Positions 38,771-51,280 of a stretch of DNA of 64,000 bases are shown piece by piece. A program made the position numbers and the translations under genes. How positions within the stretch are numbered: the first letter of the stretch is position 1; each line of letters starts with the position of its first letter. The notes below the pieces were generated by a model. That model did not search any database and had not been told where the DNA came from. It was given only the letters and a program-made list of their open reading frames with translations. This DNA comes from Coenobita brevimanus (Eukaryota; Arthropoda; Malacostraca; Decapoda; Coenobitidae): positions 14,372,489 to 14,436,488 of the forward strand of contig CM064663.1 of the NCBI GenBank assembly GCA_032717465.1. Reading direction: 5' to 3'.

Positions 38771-39721
38771 TGAAGAAATAAAGTAGAAGTTGAAACACGA
38801 GTAGTAGCAAGTGTGCTTGCTACATGGATATGCGCTAGCATTTCGCTAAATACCATCGTAATGAATGTGAATAATTGAAAACATTTACATTGATTGAGGA
38901 AAGGTTCAATGTAAATAAAACAATACCATGAAAGTGAAAAAATAATATGCTATGTTGAGATAAGAGTAATAGCGAGTGCGCTGAATAAGCAGATGTGCGC
39001 TATAGTTATGCTACATGTCATCGTAATGAATAAAAACAGGTGAAAACATTTACATACAGTTAAAAATCGTAAAATGGCACTGAAACAGTATTATACAAGT
39101 AGAAAAAATGATATGTTCACTGAAACTAGAAACTTAGCAACTAGCGTGTGACCAATATGACCAAACTCGCTATGCTCGCATGATGGAACAATGCATATTT
39201 TTCTTAAATATGTCACTGAAAACCATTATAGTGTTATTGTGATTGTTTATTAGTTCAAAATCAACAAATGTAGAGGTGTTCTTTGTTGTTTCTCCCAAAA
39301 TTACCTATCATAGAAAACGTGAGAGCCTCACACGTCAGTGACAGAATACGATACCTGGCACGGGGGACCTCACCTGTTCCGACCACTTATGGACCCCGGT
39401 AAGCCTTTTCTTGGTGATGTTCCTTTGTTTCTTAACAAACGCGAAGTTTTGAGCCAAGAAATTTTTTTTCCAAAATACCTTGGGATTTTGGGAGATTGGA
39501 GGTGCGAAATCGGTCAGGATGTGACGGGTTAACAAGCAGAGACATAAATAATTATAGAGATAATGAGCACAAAAATTAATGCATAACTTACAAAGTAACT
39601 ACGCTCACAAACAGCAGGCTAACTGGCAACTCTGACTCGTACCGGACCCAGCCTACCGTAAACACTGGGAAATATCGAGATGCTTCTCGAACACCTAACT
39701 GGCAAATCTCGCTTCTTAACA

Positions 39722-40246
39722 GTATAATCTCCCACTTGAAAGTCAGTCTCGGAGACTCATAGTTGTGTTGATAGATGTCACTCTCTGAAACTCAGGGCTG
39801 TGTTGATAGATGATATCACTCCAGAAAACTCCAGGGCTCGGTTATATATCAGGGTTGATTGAAGTGCGGAATAACCTCAGTCCTACTCGAACCTCACCAT
39901 ACAACGTCGAATTCCCACTCAATAACTTGAGAATAAATGAGTATGAGTAGGAATGTGTGAGTAAAGATGAGTAACAAGTAGTGGGTGAGAGGTTCATGGT
40001 GTTTTTTACTTGGGTTGTACGACCTCTTCACCTCTATGTCAATGTGGTGATGAAACAGACAGAGAAGCGGGTTGGTCAGAATAGTGGGGTCAGGTGGTTG
40101 TGAGTCGTTTCTCACTCTTCATTTGCTTGTTTTATTTTTCTTTCTCGATGTATTCTTGGTCCTTTCTTCTTGTGATATACTCGTTGTAAGAGTATACTCG
40201 TTTGTGGTTACTTGATTGTAGAAGTTTTGGCCCGTAGGCGTTGGTT
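39722..40246 (-). other. Element I leader / 5' gag region
   Basis: Element I sequence between its primer-binding site and the element II insertion. It shows repeated GTTGATAGATG and ACTCCAGGGCTC-like words but no recognisable coding motif. Confidence 0.4.
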
Positions 40247-40264
40247 CGTACATTCACGCCACCA
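40247..40264 (-). other. Probable primer-binding site of element I
   Basis: The minus strand reads TGGTGGCGTGAATGTACG, about nine bases after the LTR end GACGGACA. The TGG start and the complement CGCCACCA look like a tRNA 3' end. The tRNA identity is not clear. Confidence 0.55.
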
Positions 40265-40273
40265 AAAATAATA

Positions 40274-40809
40274 TGTCCGTCTTGTGATTGATTATATAGT
40301 AGTTGTAGCCAAAATCTAGTGAATAGTGAGTAGATATGTGGGGAAACAACTTCAGTTCCCTCGTAGTCAATAACAGAAGTTAAAAATGGATACTGGGTCT
40401 TGATTGAAGTTTATTATCTTCAAAGATAAAGCTCAAGTTGTGCACGGTGTGTAACACAAGAACATTTATATGCTAACTAACTTCTCACCTGACCCCTCTT
40501 CCCTCTCTCTCTCTCTCTCTACAACCTCTCGCCCCTGGTACTAGCCTCCTTCTGCCAGTCTATTTCCTCCTTTCTTGTCTAGGAGGGCTTGTGTCACGTG
40601 TACTGGAAATGTGTGAAAGTTTCTAGGAGCCTGTGTGTCTGTGTGTATGTAGCGTTTTCGGTGACATATTGGACATCTGGCATTCCTTTACTGAAATCTG
40701 GAAACACATTTCCTTTCCCACACCTACCTTGACTATCATATTACCTTTAAGACTACACATTTATGCTGCTATCTATTATGAGATATTATGATAATGTAGA
40801 TTCCTAATA
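40274..40809 (-). repeat. 5' LTR of element I
   Basis: Partner of 12451-12985. On the minus strand it starts TATTAGGAATC (the other copy has TGTTAG) and ends GACGGACA. Scattered substitutions indicate an old insertion, consistent with its being the outermost host of the nest. Confidence 0.88.
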
Positions 40810-41249
40810 GTTTCATTCAATCCATTCATCTAATCTTTTTCTGTTCATCAGAACTGTACAATCCTGGGGTTGGGATACTCATTCCCGACATTTAAGGTGA
40901 GATTTCATTCCTGAACCTTGAAAACTATTAGTTTTTATTTTTCGGGGGGAGGGGGGAGGGGGGAGGGTCTAGGATTAAGGTTGTGGTTCCCCCTCAAGCC
41001 TAAATGTTATCGTGTCAAATACCTAATTTAGCCTGTAAGCAGATCCATCCAAAGTCTATTGTTTTATCTTAAAAACACTGCATATTTCTGAAAGGACAAT
41101 TAGTGTCGGAGGCTGTGCCTCTTCACTTGAAAGTCTATTACAAACCAGTGGTTCAGTCTAAAGACTTTTGCATTTCCTCGTCGGCACACATTGTTTCACT
41201 TTATATATCAAAACGTCAATACATTTCTAATGAGTAGTTGAAACTGAGC
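40810..41249. other. No recognisable gene
   Basis: Flank of element I. A G-rich run (about 40944-40966) is the only notable composition feature. Confidence 0.3.
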
Positions 41250-43797
41250 ACACGCTCCCTTTACCAAACCTAAAGTGATGTCCATGTGGTGCGTATGGCC
41301 TTCCTCAGGTCTTTATCTATAACCAAACAAATATGCAGCACTGAAGCTTGTAAATTTTTGGCATGTATAGCAGACACAGGGAGTGCTGGAGCTTCCATTT
41401 CATCAGCCCTCGGGACTTGCTCCTGACCATCCCTTTTTGCTGAACTTTTGCTGTATTTCAGTAGCACAGAATAGGCCACATGCTCTCTAATAAAAGTTCC
41501 TCTAACTGTCAACACCAAACCACATGCACATTACACACTTCACTTCCTATTAAAAGTTTTACAAACGAAAAATTGTAAATATCTACCAAGCATCAGAGTC
41601 CCCAAGTGAGGGGGGGAGGGGAAGATCAAAACCCCAACCATCCACCCTTCTCCCGGTGACGACCCAGTGAGATACCTTTAACCACAATCTGACTCATATC
41701 TTCCTTTCTGCAACATTCGCGGCCTCTTCTCCAACTTTCTCTCTGTTGAGCACCACCTCTCCTCCTGTGAACCTCACCTTCTCTTCCTAACCGAGAACCA
41801 GCTGTCTGAGGCGACTGATAACAAACCCTTCTCTGTATCCTCCTTCCTTCCTACACTCATTTCAAAGCCAAAGGTGGTTTTTATGTAGATGTACACACCG
41901 ACATGTCTTGCTTTCATGTTCCTGAACTTTAATCTTCTGAATTCTCTACTCTGGCTTCCGCATTCCTGTCATTCTCTGAGTTAATTTATCTAGGCTGTTT
42001 ACCTATGCCCTAAGTCTACTGACTATGAAAAGCTCGTCAACTGTCTTACTTCTAAGATGAAATACATTCTATAAATATCTCATTTCTCAGAAATCTCCAT
42101 TCTAGGAGATTTCAAATATTCGCCACAACCCTTGTCTCTCTTCTCCTTTGACTAATCCACCTTGTGAACAAACCTACATCATTTCTAGCCTTAATGACAT
42201 AGAGCAGCTTGTACAAGACCCTATCCATATCCCTGATCATCTTGCAGAGAGCTCCAACATACCCGACCTCTTCCTTACAACTAACCCTTTAGCTTACACT
42301 GTTAATCTTTCCTCTCCACTGGGCTCCTCAAGTCGCAACATTATCATCTTAACCTGTCCTATCGCTCCAGTAAGGCTTGTGGACCTTCCAAAGAAGTGGT
42401 GGCTGTGGCACTTTGGAGATGCAGATTGGGATGCCCTCAGACAGTACTTCTTTGATTATCCCTGGAATGATTATTGCTTCTCTGGTTGGGAGCACTCTGG
42501 GTGTGCCTTGCACATTACATATGTTATTCCCTTGGGGAATGGAAGCATACATTCTTTTCTCATGTCCTCAGATTAATGCTAAAAAAAAAAAATTGTTTAA
42601 TCATGCTCTTTCTAACAACAAAGAAAAGGTCTACAAAAGATACTGGAGTCAGCCCACTTCTGAATCTCATCTCGTTTATGTTCCTGCCCAGAATTGAGCT
42701 AATTGTTCTTCACTCAGCTAAAATTAATATCATTTGTACTAAATGCTCTGAACTCTCAAACTCCAATACTTCACTCTCCTTCTGGAACCATGCCAAAAAC
42801 CCTTCTAACAACTTTACCTCATCATCCTTCCGTTTCTTTTCCATTCCGATTGCTCTGTAGCTATTTTTTTCTACTGAAAAAAAAAAAAACAGAACTCTTC
42901 TCTCAGACTTCCTCCTCATATTCCACCTTGGAAGATTTCGGTGTTGTTCCATAATCACTTCCTGCTTCTGACTTCCCCATAACTAAAATTAAAATGTTTT
43001 CAATTGATATGTTTTCTCCAGTCACCAGCCTCAATATTAACAAGACATATGGGCCTGATGGGATCCATCCTGTTGTCCTCAAGAACTGTGCTTCTGTGCT
43101 TACACCCTGCCTAGATGGACTCTTTTGCCTTTGTCAGTAAACTTATACTTTTCCTTCTTACTGAAAGTTTGCTTTCAGTCAGTCTGTCCCAAAGAATGGT
43201 GACCAGTCCTCTAACTATCGACCAATTACATTAACATCCTGTATTTCAAAAGTTTTGGTGTCTATTCTTATCAAAAAATAATTTAAGCATCTTCCTTATC
43301 ATAACCTTGCTTTTGATCATTTGAATGGGTTTCTCCAGGGATGTTCCACTGGCAATCTTCTCACCTACCTTTCGGACTCCTGGTCGTCCTCCTCTCGGGA
43401 CTTTGGAAATGGCTTTGCCATTTCACTTGACATCTAAAAGGCTTTCGATCGTGTTTCGCATAAATAATTAATTTTGGCATAAATCTTTAATTTCCAAACT
43501 GCCTTTTTATGGTTTCTATCTTTATCTTTTTAACATTTTTAGCTTCCATTCTGCTCATTCTATTGCTGCTGTTGTAGACGGCCACCGTCATCCTCCTGGA
43601 CCTATCGATAGTGGTGTTCATCAGGTCTCTGTCTTATCACCAACTCTCTTCCTTTTATTCATCAATGACCTTATAAACTTTACATCTGACCTTATTCACT
43701 CATACGCTGATGATTCCACCCTCCATCTTTCCATTCACCTACCGCAGCTTCCATTTCAGCAGTTACTTCAGTGTTCTTTACTTATCTCCCAATTCTA
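41250..43797 (+). mobile_element. LINE J1 (CR1/Jockey-like), decayed, 3' part missing
   Basis: The 5' UTR includes GGAGCTTCCATTTCATCAGCC and GGACTTGCTCCTGACCATC, shared with J3 (46590-46650). The endonuclease part follows (FCNIRGLFSNF near 41700, then ISILGDF near 42100 and YTVNLSSPLGSSS near 42300). The reverse transcriptase part has AFDRVSH near 43445, and a SYADDSTLHLS block near 43700-43735 that keeps the active-site YADD. Stops and frameshifts are frequent. The element stops just after the YADD block, where an RTE fragment begins. The start coordinate is approximate. Confidence 0.75.
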
Positions 43798-44434
43798 TCT
43801 ATTGCCAAACGCCTCAATCCCGTTTGGGGTGGCCACAAACAAATCGCCTCCAAGTCGCCCTGACCCTCGCCATTTCACTGCCCTGCTCCCAACTCACACC
43901 CCCCTCTCTCATATACCTCTCCACCCCATCCCTCCATCTCATCCTCGGCCTCCCCCTCCCTCTCCCTCCCTCCACCTCACTCACATACACTCTCTTCGTC
44001 AGTCTTTCACCCTCCATTCTCTCCACATGGCCAAACCACCTCAGTGTGTTCCTCATAACGCTTCCTATCACATCCACATCAACACCACAACTCTCCTTTA
44101 TATCCTCATTCGTCAGCCTGTCTCTCCATGTGACTCCACAGGCCCCTCTTAAATAACTCATTTCCACTGCTCTCACTCTTGACTTGTGTCCTTCCAACAA
44201 CGTCCAAGCTTCACTTCCATACGTTAGAGTTGGTATCACAATACTGTCATGTAGTAACTTTTTCACTTCCATGCTCACTTCCCTGTTTCTTATCACTGCT
44301 TTCAAAGAACCAGCAACCTTTCTTCCCTGCTGTACCCTTTCAAGCACTTCACCCTCCAAACCTCCATCCTTACTCATCACACTACTCAAGTACTTAAACG
44401 TACTCACATTTTCTACTCCCAATTCTACTATCAA
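43798..44434 (-). mobile_element. 5'-truncated RTE LINE fragment between J1 and J2
   Basis: A 206-residue open frame on the minus strand has the RTE C-terminal layout: STFKYLSSVMSKDGG, IVIPTLTYGSEAWTLL, RWFGHVERM and FVCGHPKRD. A short CTAT tail lies at its left end. It extends further 5' than the other two truncated copies (23880 and 29083). CTCCCAATTCTA occurs at 43786-43797 and 44416-44427, but the second lies within RTE-like coding, so its status as a target duplication is doubtful. Confidence 0.85.
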
Positions 44435-46783
44435 AAATTCTTCTACTATCTAACTTTTACGATGGAACACATTCTATCCATTTCTCCTTTCTCTGAAATC
44501 TCCATTCTAGATTTCAGTGTTCGCCACCACCTTTGGCTCTCCTCGCCTTTCACTGATCCACCTGGTGAACAAGCCTACATCTTTTCTATCCTTAATGACC
44601 TTGAACAGCTTGTACAGCACCGTACGTGTATCCCTGACCACCTTGGAGAGAGCTCCAACATACTTGATCTCTTCCTTATAATCTTTCTTCTTACACTGTT
44701 AATCTCTTCTCTCCGTTGGGTTCCTCCAATCATCACCTTATTACCTTAACCTCTCCTATCACTCCGGTATGGCCTGTGGACCCTCCAAAGAAACAAAGTC
44801 TTTGTCACTTTGGAGCTGTGGATTGGGAGGCCCTCAGGCAGTACTTTTTTTATTTTCCCTAAAATGATTATTGCTTCGATGGCCGGGAGCCATTTGAGTG
44901 TACCTTCCACATTACAGAGGTTATTCTCTTGGGCATGGAAGCATACATTCCTTTCTCATATCCTTTGACTAATGCAAGAAAACCTTCTTTTAATCATGCT
45001 TGTTCTAATGCTGTCTGCAACAAGGAGAGGGCCTATAAAAGGTACCGGAGCCAACCCACCACTGAATCACATCTTTTTGTTTCTGCCCGGAATATGTAAA
45101 GTCTGTTCTTCACTCTGCTAAAAATAATTTCATCCGTACTAAATGCTCTCACCTCTCCAACTCGAATTCTTCCTGCTCCTTCTGGCACCTTGCCAAAACC
45201 TTTCTAACAACTTTACCTCATCATCCTTCCCTCCTCTTATCTACTTTGATAGCTCTGCAGTTATTTCTTCTACTGATAAAGCAGATCTCTTCACTCAGAC
45301 GTTCTCCTCCAGCTCCACCTTAGACGATTCCGGTGCTATTCCTCATGGCTAACATTAAAATTTCTTCAGCTGATGTACTTTCTGCCATCACTGGTCACAA
45401 TACTAACAAGGCATATGGGCCTGATGGAGTACCTCCTGTTGTCCTCAAGAACTGTGCTTCTGTTCTTACATCCTGCCTTGGTAAACTCTTTCACCAGTGT
45501 CTTTCAACTTGTACCTTTCCTTCTTGCTGGAAGTTTATTCTCATTCAGCCAGTCCCCAAGAAGGGTGACCATTCCCAACCCTCTAACTATCGTCCAAGTG
45601 CGTCGATATCTCAGAAAAATGTTAAAGCATCTTTCCTATCACAACTTTCTGATCGTCAGTATGGGTTCCATCAGGGACGCTCCACTGGCGATCTTTTCAC
45701 CTACCTCAGACTCCTGGTCATCCTCCTTTCGGGACTGTGACAAAAGCTTTGCTATTGCACTTGACATCTCAAAGGCTTTCGATCGAGTCTGGCATAAATC
45801 TTTAATTTCCAAACTGCCCTCTTACAGTTTCTATCCTTGTCTCTGTGCTTTCATCTATAGCTTCCTTTCTGGTCACTTTATAGCCCCTGTTGTAGACGGC
45901 CATCATTCTTCTCTGATATCTATCAACAGTGGTGTTCCTCAGGGCTCTGTCCTATCACCAGCTCTCTTCTTTTTATTCATCAATGATCTTCTAACTTGTA
46001 CATCTAACCCTATCCACTAGTATGCTGATTCCACCCTTCACCTTTCTATTCGGTTCCCGCAACGTTCATCTCAGCATTACTTCAACAAATAAGGGCTGAG
46101 GCTATGGCATACCTAATGTCTGCCTTGGCTTGTATCTCTGACTGGGGTAAAAATAATCTTGTTGTTTTTAATGCATCAAAGACTCAATTTTTACACCTAT
46201 CAACCCATCAAAATCTTCCACAGGAGTACCTACTAATGTTTAATAATATCCAGCTCAATCCTTGATCATTCTTGAACATGCTTGCGGTTTTATTCACACG
46301 GAACTTATCTTGGAAAGATCAAATTGCATCTCTTGTAAAATCTTCTTCCAAGAGATAAGGTGTGCTAAGCCGACCCCGTGTCTTCTTTGCCTCTGTACAG
46401 TTTTTGAATTTGTACATGGGTTTTATTCACCCCTGTTTAGAGTATAAATCTCATATGTGAGGATGCTCCCCACATACAGCTCCTCTCAATAGGGTGGTGT
46501 CAAAGGCTATTCATCCCATCTCTTGAGAGGAGTAGAATGTAGCACCAGTCCAACAGGGCAGTACTCCTGAGGTGGATGGCAAGCTGGTGATAAGGAGAGC
46601 TGGAGCTCCCATTTCACCAGCCTTCAGGACTTGATCCTGACCATCTCCCTTTGCTGAACATTTTCAGTGCTTTGACTTACTCAGAGAGTAGGCCAGCATG
46701 CTCTCTTAACACCTCTACCTTCAACTGTCTACACCACACCACATGCACATAACATATCACACCTTCTGTTCACTCTCTTTAGC

Positions 46784-47911
46784 AATGGCCGCTGCAGTGT
46801 TATTGCCAAATGAGGTGGCACCTCGGATTGCCACCACCGGCAGGGTAGGGCTGGTGGCACAGGGTTCTCCTGGTCACCATCAAGCGACTGTGCAGGCAGC
46901 AACTGTTGCAATCTCCACTGATGCTCGTCAGTGAAGAAGTGAAAGCGCGGCCTTATTCTACACCAACATCCACGGCCTAAGCACAAATTTAAACTGAGTT
47001 CATTTTTTCCTTCAGTACATGTCCCCTTTGGATCTTTTCCTCACAGAATCACAAATCTCACCCTCTACTGATATATCCCTATTTTGTTTTCCCGGTTACC
47101 ATCTCCTCACAAACTTCTGTCACAAGGGCAGCACCTTTTGTTATATCAAATCCCAGTATGCAGTTGACACTGTTTTAAACTTCACTTCATCCAGTTTTGA
47201 TTACTCATTATATAAATTTAATTGTCAAAACGTTACCAAATATATTTGTGTAGTTTATCGTTCACCCAATGCTTCTTCGGAACCCAGTGTATTTGATTCC
47301 ATATTCACTCAGTTAAGTAACCTTGACCTTGCCCTTAGCACTGAAATTACCATTTTGGGTGATTTTAGCATACAAAATAATGTTGAATGGTTATTGCATT
47401 CTGCCAGGACAGACAACGCTGGTCTAGAGTGCAAGCTGTTTGCATAATCATTTAATCTCACCCAACTGGTAAAGCAACCAACCAGAATACCTGATAACCC
47501 TGACCATAATGTCCATCTCTTGGATTTATTCTTGACAAATAATCCAGATCAGTATCGGATAGAGGTAGTGTCACCATTTGGATCCTCTACCATAATCTCG
47601 TCAAAGCCTCATTAGTTAACCCCCCAACACCTCCCCGTTCTGAACCTGTCAGGGTGAGCCGGTGGCACTTTGATAGGGCAAACTGGGATGGATGTAGAAA
47701 TTATCTTGCTGACATTCCATTGCAGTCTTTCTTCTCTAGCGATCCCAATTCTACCCAGTCCCACATTTGCGACTTAATACTAGCTGGTATGGATTTATTC
47801 ATACCATGTCAACAGTTCAATAAAAGATCGAACTCTCCAAAATGGTTTGATGGAAACTGTGCCAGAGCAACAGCCCAAAAGTCATTAGCATATAACTCTT
47901 ACTTAAAATAA
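46784..47911 (+). pseudogene. J3 N-terminal and endonuclease region, broken
   Basis: The 46743-46934 frame has TTGRVGLVAQGSPGHHQATV, also found with changes in J4 (59488). The endonuclease follows: MSPLDLFLTESQIS (47019), KYICVVYRSPNASSEP, ITILGDFSIQNNVEW and a DHNVHLLDLFL block. The final SDH motif of such endonucleases is disrupted near 47585. 47654-47911 is the linker (SRWHFDRANWDG, SPKWFDGNCARA). At least three stops or frameshifts break it up. Confidence 0.75.
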
Positions 47912-48249
47912 AAAACATCTGAATCACTCTCAATTTAAAATTGCTAGGAATCATGCAAAAGCTGTAATAAATCTAGCTAAATCAAACTTTTTTCAAAAGG
48001 AAGCATGAAAACTACTTAACAACCCTAATGATAATAGAATATTCTGGTCAACTCTTAATTCTTTCAGTAATAACTTTAACAAGTCATCATCCATTCCCCC
48101 ACTAAAAACTGCAGATGGCAACATTACAAATGACCTACGTGGGAAAGCGGGTATTTTTGCCAGTACAATTGCCAGAAACTCTACTACAGAGGATGCCAGC
48201 CAGAGTGTCCCAGTACTAGAACTTGACTCTCCCGAAATTGTTCCACTTA

Positions 48250-49760
48250 AAATTCAGACAAGATACGTATAATCCATCCTAAACAATTTACCTCCCAAGA
48301 AAGCTCCAGGCCCAGATGCAATTCCGCCAATTGTTTTGCATTAGTGTTCCTCAGAACTAGCCTCTGTTCCAGCTAGATTTTTCAGACTATGTATACGTAC
48401 TTCTCCATTCCCAAATTCATGGAAAGAAGCCAATATGCACCCAATTCCGAAGAAAGGAAGTTCCTCTGACCCCTCTGACCAATAGCTGTCACATCTTCCC
48501 TTGGTAAGGCATTTGAAACTTTAATTAATAAACACATTGTTAAACGTCTTGAATCCAACAACTTGATTAGTGGTAAACAATATGGTTTTCACCACGAAAG
48601 ATCCACCATTGACATACTCAATCTCCTAACTCATACCATCCATCAATCAATTGACCTACTTGGAGAAAATCATGCAATAGCCCTCGATATTTCTAAAGCT
48701 TTCGACAGAGTATGGCACCGTTCCCTGCTGTCCAAACTCCCTTGCTATGGACTAAAGTCTTTTGTTCCTTTAATTTCCTCATATCTTAGTGACAGGAAAA
48801 TAAGAGTAAAAGTAGTTAATGTATATTTTGATTTCCACTCAATCAACGCCGGCGTGCCACAGGGATCAGTTCTGGTGCCAACCTTGTTCCTGGTTCATAT
48901 TAATGATCTCTTATCTGTCACCCATAATCCCATCCATTCATATGCAGATGACTCAAGACTACATAGTTCATTCACACTCAGACACCCTTTTACAAAGTTT
49001 AATATCTCTACCTCTCAATTCAGTACAGCTATTTCCATAAATCAAGACCTATCTATGATCAGTGAATGGGGACAAAACAACCTTGTCACTTTTAATGCTA
49101 GTAAAACTAAATATATACAATTTACTAACAGACAGATATTGCCAGATTCGTATATTACCTTCAGTGCTACTAACATTCCCATCTCCAAAAGTATTGAAAT
49201 TCGCGGCGCGTCACTTAACAATGCCCTCAGCTGGACCTCTCCTATTAGATCACTTGCTAAAACTGCCTCAGAGAAACTTGGATTATTGTACAGAGTCTGT
49301 AACTTCTTCACTAATGAGCAGTTAACTATAATTTATAAGAGTCATGTGCGCTCTCAGCTTGAATATTGCTCACCCTTGTGGAATGGATGTGGACAGGTTG
49401 CATTAAAACAACCAGACAATATTCAGAACAAAGTTGTTAGAATTATTACCAACCCTGCCATTTCAAATAAACTACCGCCCCTACAAGTAAGACGGAATGT
49501 TGCCTCCCTAGCATTATTTTACAGACATTTTTATGGCATATGCTCAGACGAAGTTGCTTCCATGGTGCCACCTCTCCATGCCTTCTCTCGTGCTACACGG
49601 GCATTTGGTAGTGCTCATGACTGGCACGTCACTCTGCCATATTGCAGAACTTCTGCCTATCAGAGTTCTTTTATTCCCTGAACTGCATATCTCTGGAACT
49701 CACTTCCCCAGAGTTGTTTCCCTCCAAACTTCAACCTACAGCTTTTCAAGTCTAACTGTT
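48250..49760 (+). pseudogene. J3 reverse transcriptase, long open frame with intact YADD
   Basis: The main open frame runs from 48563 to 49681 (372 residues). Motifs in order: KQYGFHHERSTIDILNLL, ALDISKAFDRVWHRSLLSKL (catalytic Asp), SINAGVPQGSVLVPTLF, IHSYADDSRLH (active-site Asp pair), NLVTFNASKTKYIQF, and the C-terminal QLEYCSPLWNGCGQVAL and LFYRHFYGICSDEV. The palm start lies upstream in another frame (PGPDAIPPIVL near 48310, then ITSSLGKAFE near 48490). The stop after FIP at 49681 precedes a further conserved tail (YLWNSLPQS). This is the best preserved RT in the window, but it lacks a connected endonuclease. Confidence 0.88.
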
Positions 49761-50085
49761 ACAGATATTTTATGAACAGATGACACCAGTCATCTGGTGT
49801 ATGGATTATTTTTTTTATTAATTTGTTTTTCCTTCCTCTGTTCTGTTATAAAAAAAAAAAAACTCTCCTCCTCTTACTGGCTCCCTTCAACCTGTCTCTT
49901 TGCCGCACTGTTGCCTCTATATCTCTTTTCTATCGCTGCTCCAATGGTCACTGCTCCTCCTAACTGTTTGCTTGCATCCCTCCACCTCTACGACGAGCTT
50001 GTAGCATCCGTCTAGCAACAAACTCTCATCCCTTTTCTGTCCAACTCTCTAATGCAAGAGTTAACTGTTACTCCCTGTCCTTCAC

Positions 50086-50852
50086 TTAACCCGCCCCGTC
50101 CCGACCACTTTTTGACCACTGGTACCCCCCAATCCCGACCATTTTTTGACCCTTTTTTTTTTTCCTAAAACTTTCCCTTTTGGTGAGAAACATCGAAAAT
50201 TCATAGAGAAATCGCTCACCCGAGGTTTAAAATACTCATTACAGGTAGGAGAGCCTCCTTACCTTACTGGGTTTTCTATCAGGCTGGCAACAAAGAAAAC
50301 GAGTTCTATGGGAGGATAACTATTTCACACCTACATAAACGGTATTTATTTATTTACTGCTACGAATTTATATGTAGTACAAGAGTATATTGGTTTTCAA
50401 GCAGTAATATAGGCATTATAAGCATTGTTTCACTCACTAATACCTGACCTTTTTTTGCCACATTACCTGATCATCATTTCTAACTGTTTCTTCCTCTAAT
50501 GCTATGTAAAGTTTGTCCTCCACATTGTCATTGATTGGGGAATCACTCTGGCCCTGAATTTCGTACCGTGGCATGACATGGCTATACTGGCCAGGTCACT
50601 GATAACAGGTGAATTGCTGAGACAATGGCATGAATGGGGGGGGGAGGAGGTCATGCTGGGTAAGGCATTGTCTCTGCCTGGCATCTTGTTGAGGAAGGTG
50701 TCACATGTATACGTACCAAAAATGACTCGCGAAAATTGAAAATTGTGGAAATTATGAACCTTGCAATTGCAGGACGTTGAAGTACATCCCCGGGATTAGC
50801 TGTGACAAAACGTGAGGACGTGGAAGTACGTCCCCGGGACGCCGCGGGTTAA
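50086..50852 (-). mobile_element. piggyBac-derived MITE, copy 3 (767 bp)
   Basis: TTAACCCGCCCCGTCCCGAC at the left and GGACGCCGCGGGTTAA at the right, with TTAA on both sides. It is inserted in the 3' coding part of J2, which continues unbroken across the site. The foldback GAGGACGT...ACGT near its right end and the transposase-start remnant (minus, 50684-50502) match the other copies. Confidence 0.9.
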
Positions 50853-51052
50853 GCAACAGGTCAACACTGGGACTGTCTCTTCCTTTGTATTTCCTACTTC
50901 CTATGATCTCCAGTCTTTCAAACACAGTCTGTCCAGACATATCAAAATGTATGGATCATGAATCTGACTCCCTTCTGTATATTTTCTTGGAAGAAACGTT
51001 GTGCTGGCTCAACCTTTGGTTCCTTCTTCCTCGCATAAAAAAAAAAAAAAAA

Positions 51053-51275
51053 GGATGAGGCTGTGGCATACCGAATTTATGATTTGGTTCATCTATCTGA
51101 GTGGGGTAGTAGGGGCAGGCAGCCCCGCCCAGGGAAGTACTACTGCCAAGGTAACAGGAGACTCAGGGAATAGCCTGGATTCCATTTTCTCTCCTAGGCC
51201 TTGGTAACTGGTTCCATATCTTTCTGCCTCAAACATCAGAGAGCATCAGGCTGCCCTCTTTACACAACACACACA
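51053..51275. other. Short unassigned flank, possible repeat debris
   Basis: AGGATGAGGCTGTGGCATACC just after the J2 poly(A) resembles AGGGCTGAGGCTATGGCATA inside J2 (46090), so a small LINE fragment may lie here. No gene is seen. Confidence 0.35.
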
Positions 51276-51280
51276 TCCAC

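Larger units (their letters stand above)
35595..39532 (+). mobile_element. Full-length piggyBac transposon, copy B (3938 bp)
   Basis: TTAA at 35595-35598 and 39529-39532, with ends TTAACCCACCCCATCCCATC and, from the right, TTAACCCGTCACATCCTGAC. The order is leader with AATTGCAAGGTTCAAAATTT, transposase (35851-38326), three subterminal repeat units, and an AT-rich right end. It matches copy A along its whole length except for the RTE fragment in A. It lies in the 5' LTR of element II, in opposite orientation to copy A. Confidence 0.95.
34961..39721 (-). repeat. 5' LTR of element II, interrupted by piggyBac B
   Basis: LTR sequence occupies 34961-35594 and 39533-39721. The transposon sits at the TTAA in the sequence CATAATTTAAC, which is uninterrupted in the 3' LTR near 31837. 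AATAAA (minus, 35124-35129) and TATATAAAG (35452-35460) signals match those of the partner. Confidence 0.93.
46525..49862 (+). mobile_element. LINE J3 (CR1/Jockey-like) inserted in J2, nearly full length
   Basis: Begins with a 5' UTR related to that of J1 (GGAGCTCCCATTTCACCAGCC) and ends in a poly(A) run (49850-49862). J2 coding sequence is continuous across its two ends, which proves nesting. It contains a short N-terminal frame (46784), endonuclease remnants, and a largely open reverse transcriptase. TCTCT-like flanking bases hint at a short duplication, but its exact length is unclear. Confidence 0.85.
44440..51052 (+). mobile_element. LINE J2 (CR1/Jockey-like), split by J3 and a MITE
   Basis: J2 sequence covers 44440-46524 and 49863-51052. 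The first part has endonuclease remnants (ISILD.SVRHH near 44500, a linker near 45000) and RT (AYGPDGVPPVVLKNCASVL at 45415, LDISKAFDRVWH at 45763, GVPQGSVLSPALFF at 45930). The active site at about 46020 is damaged (TAG then TATGCTGATTCC). The reading stops at a KAIHPIS-like segment at 46520. It resumes at 49863 with the matching C-terminal region (LTGSLQPVSLPHCCLYISF), is split by a MITE (50086-50852), and ends in a poly(A) run at 51037-51052. Confidence 0.82.

Noticed and set aside
40230..40265. Possible tRNA 3' end (GGTTCG ... CGCCACCA)
   Set aside because: No cloverleaf upstream. The position just inside the element I LTR fits a primer-binding site.
43786..44427. CTCCCAATTCTA repeat as target duplication of the RTE fragment
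   Set aside because: The right copy lies inside sequence that reads as RTE coding, so the match may be coincidental.
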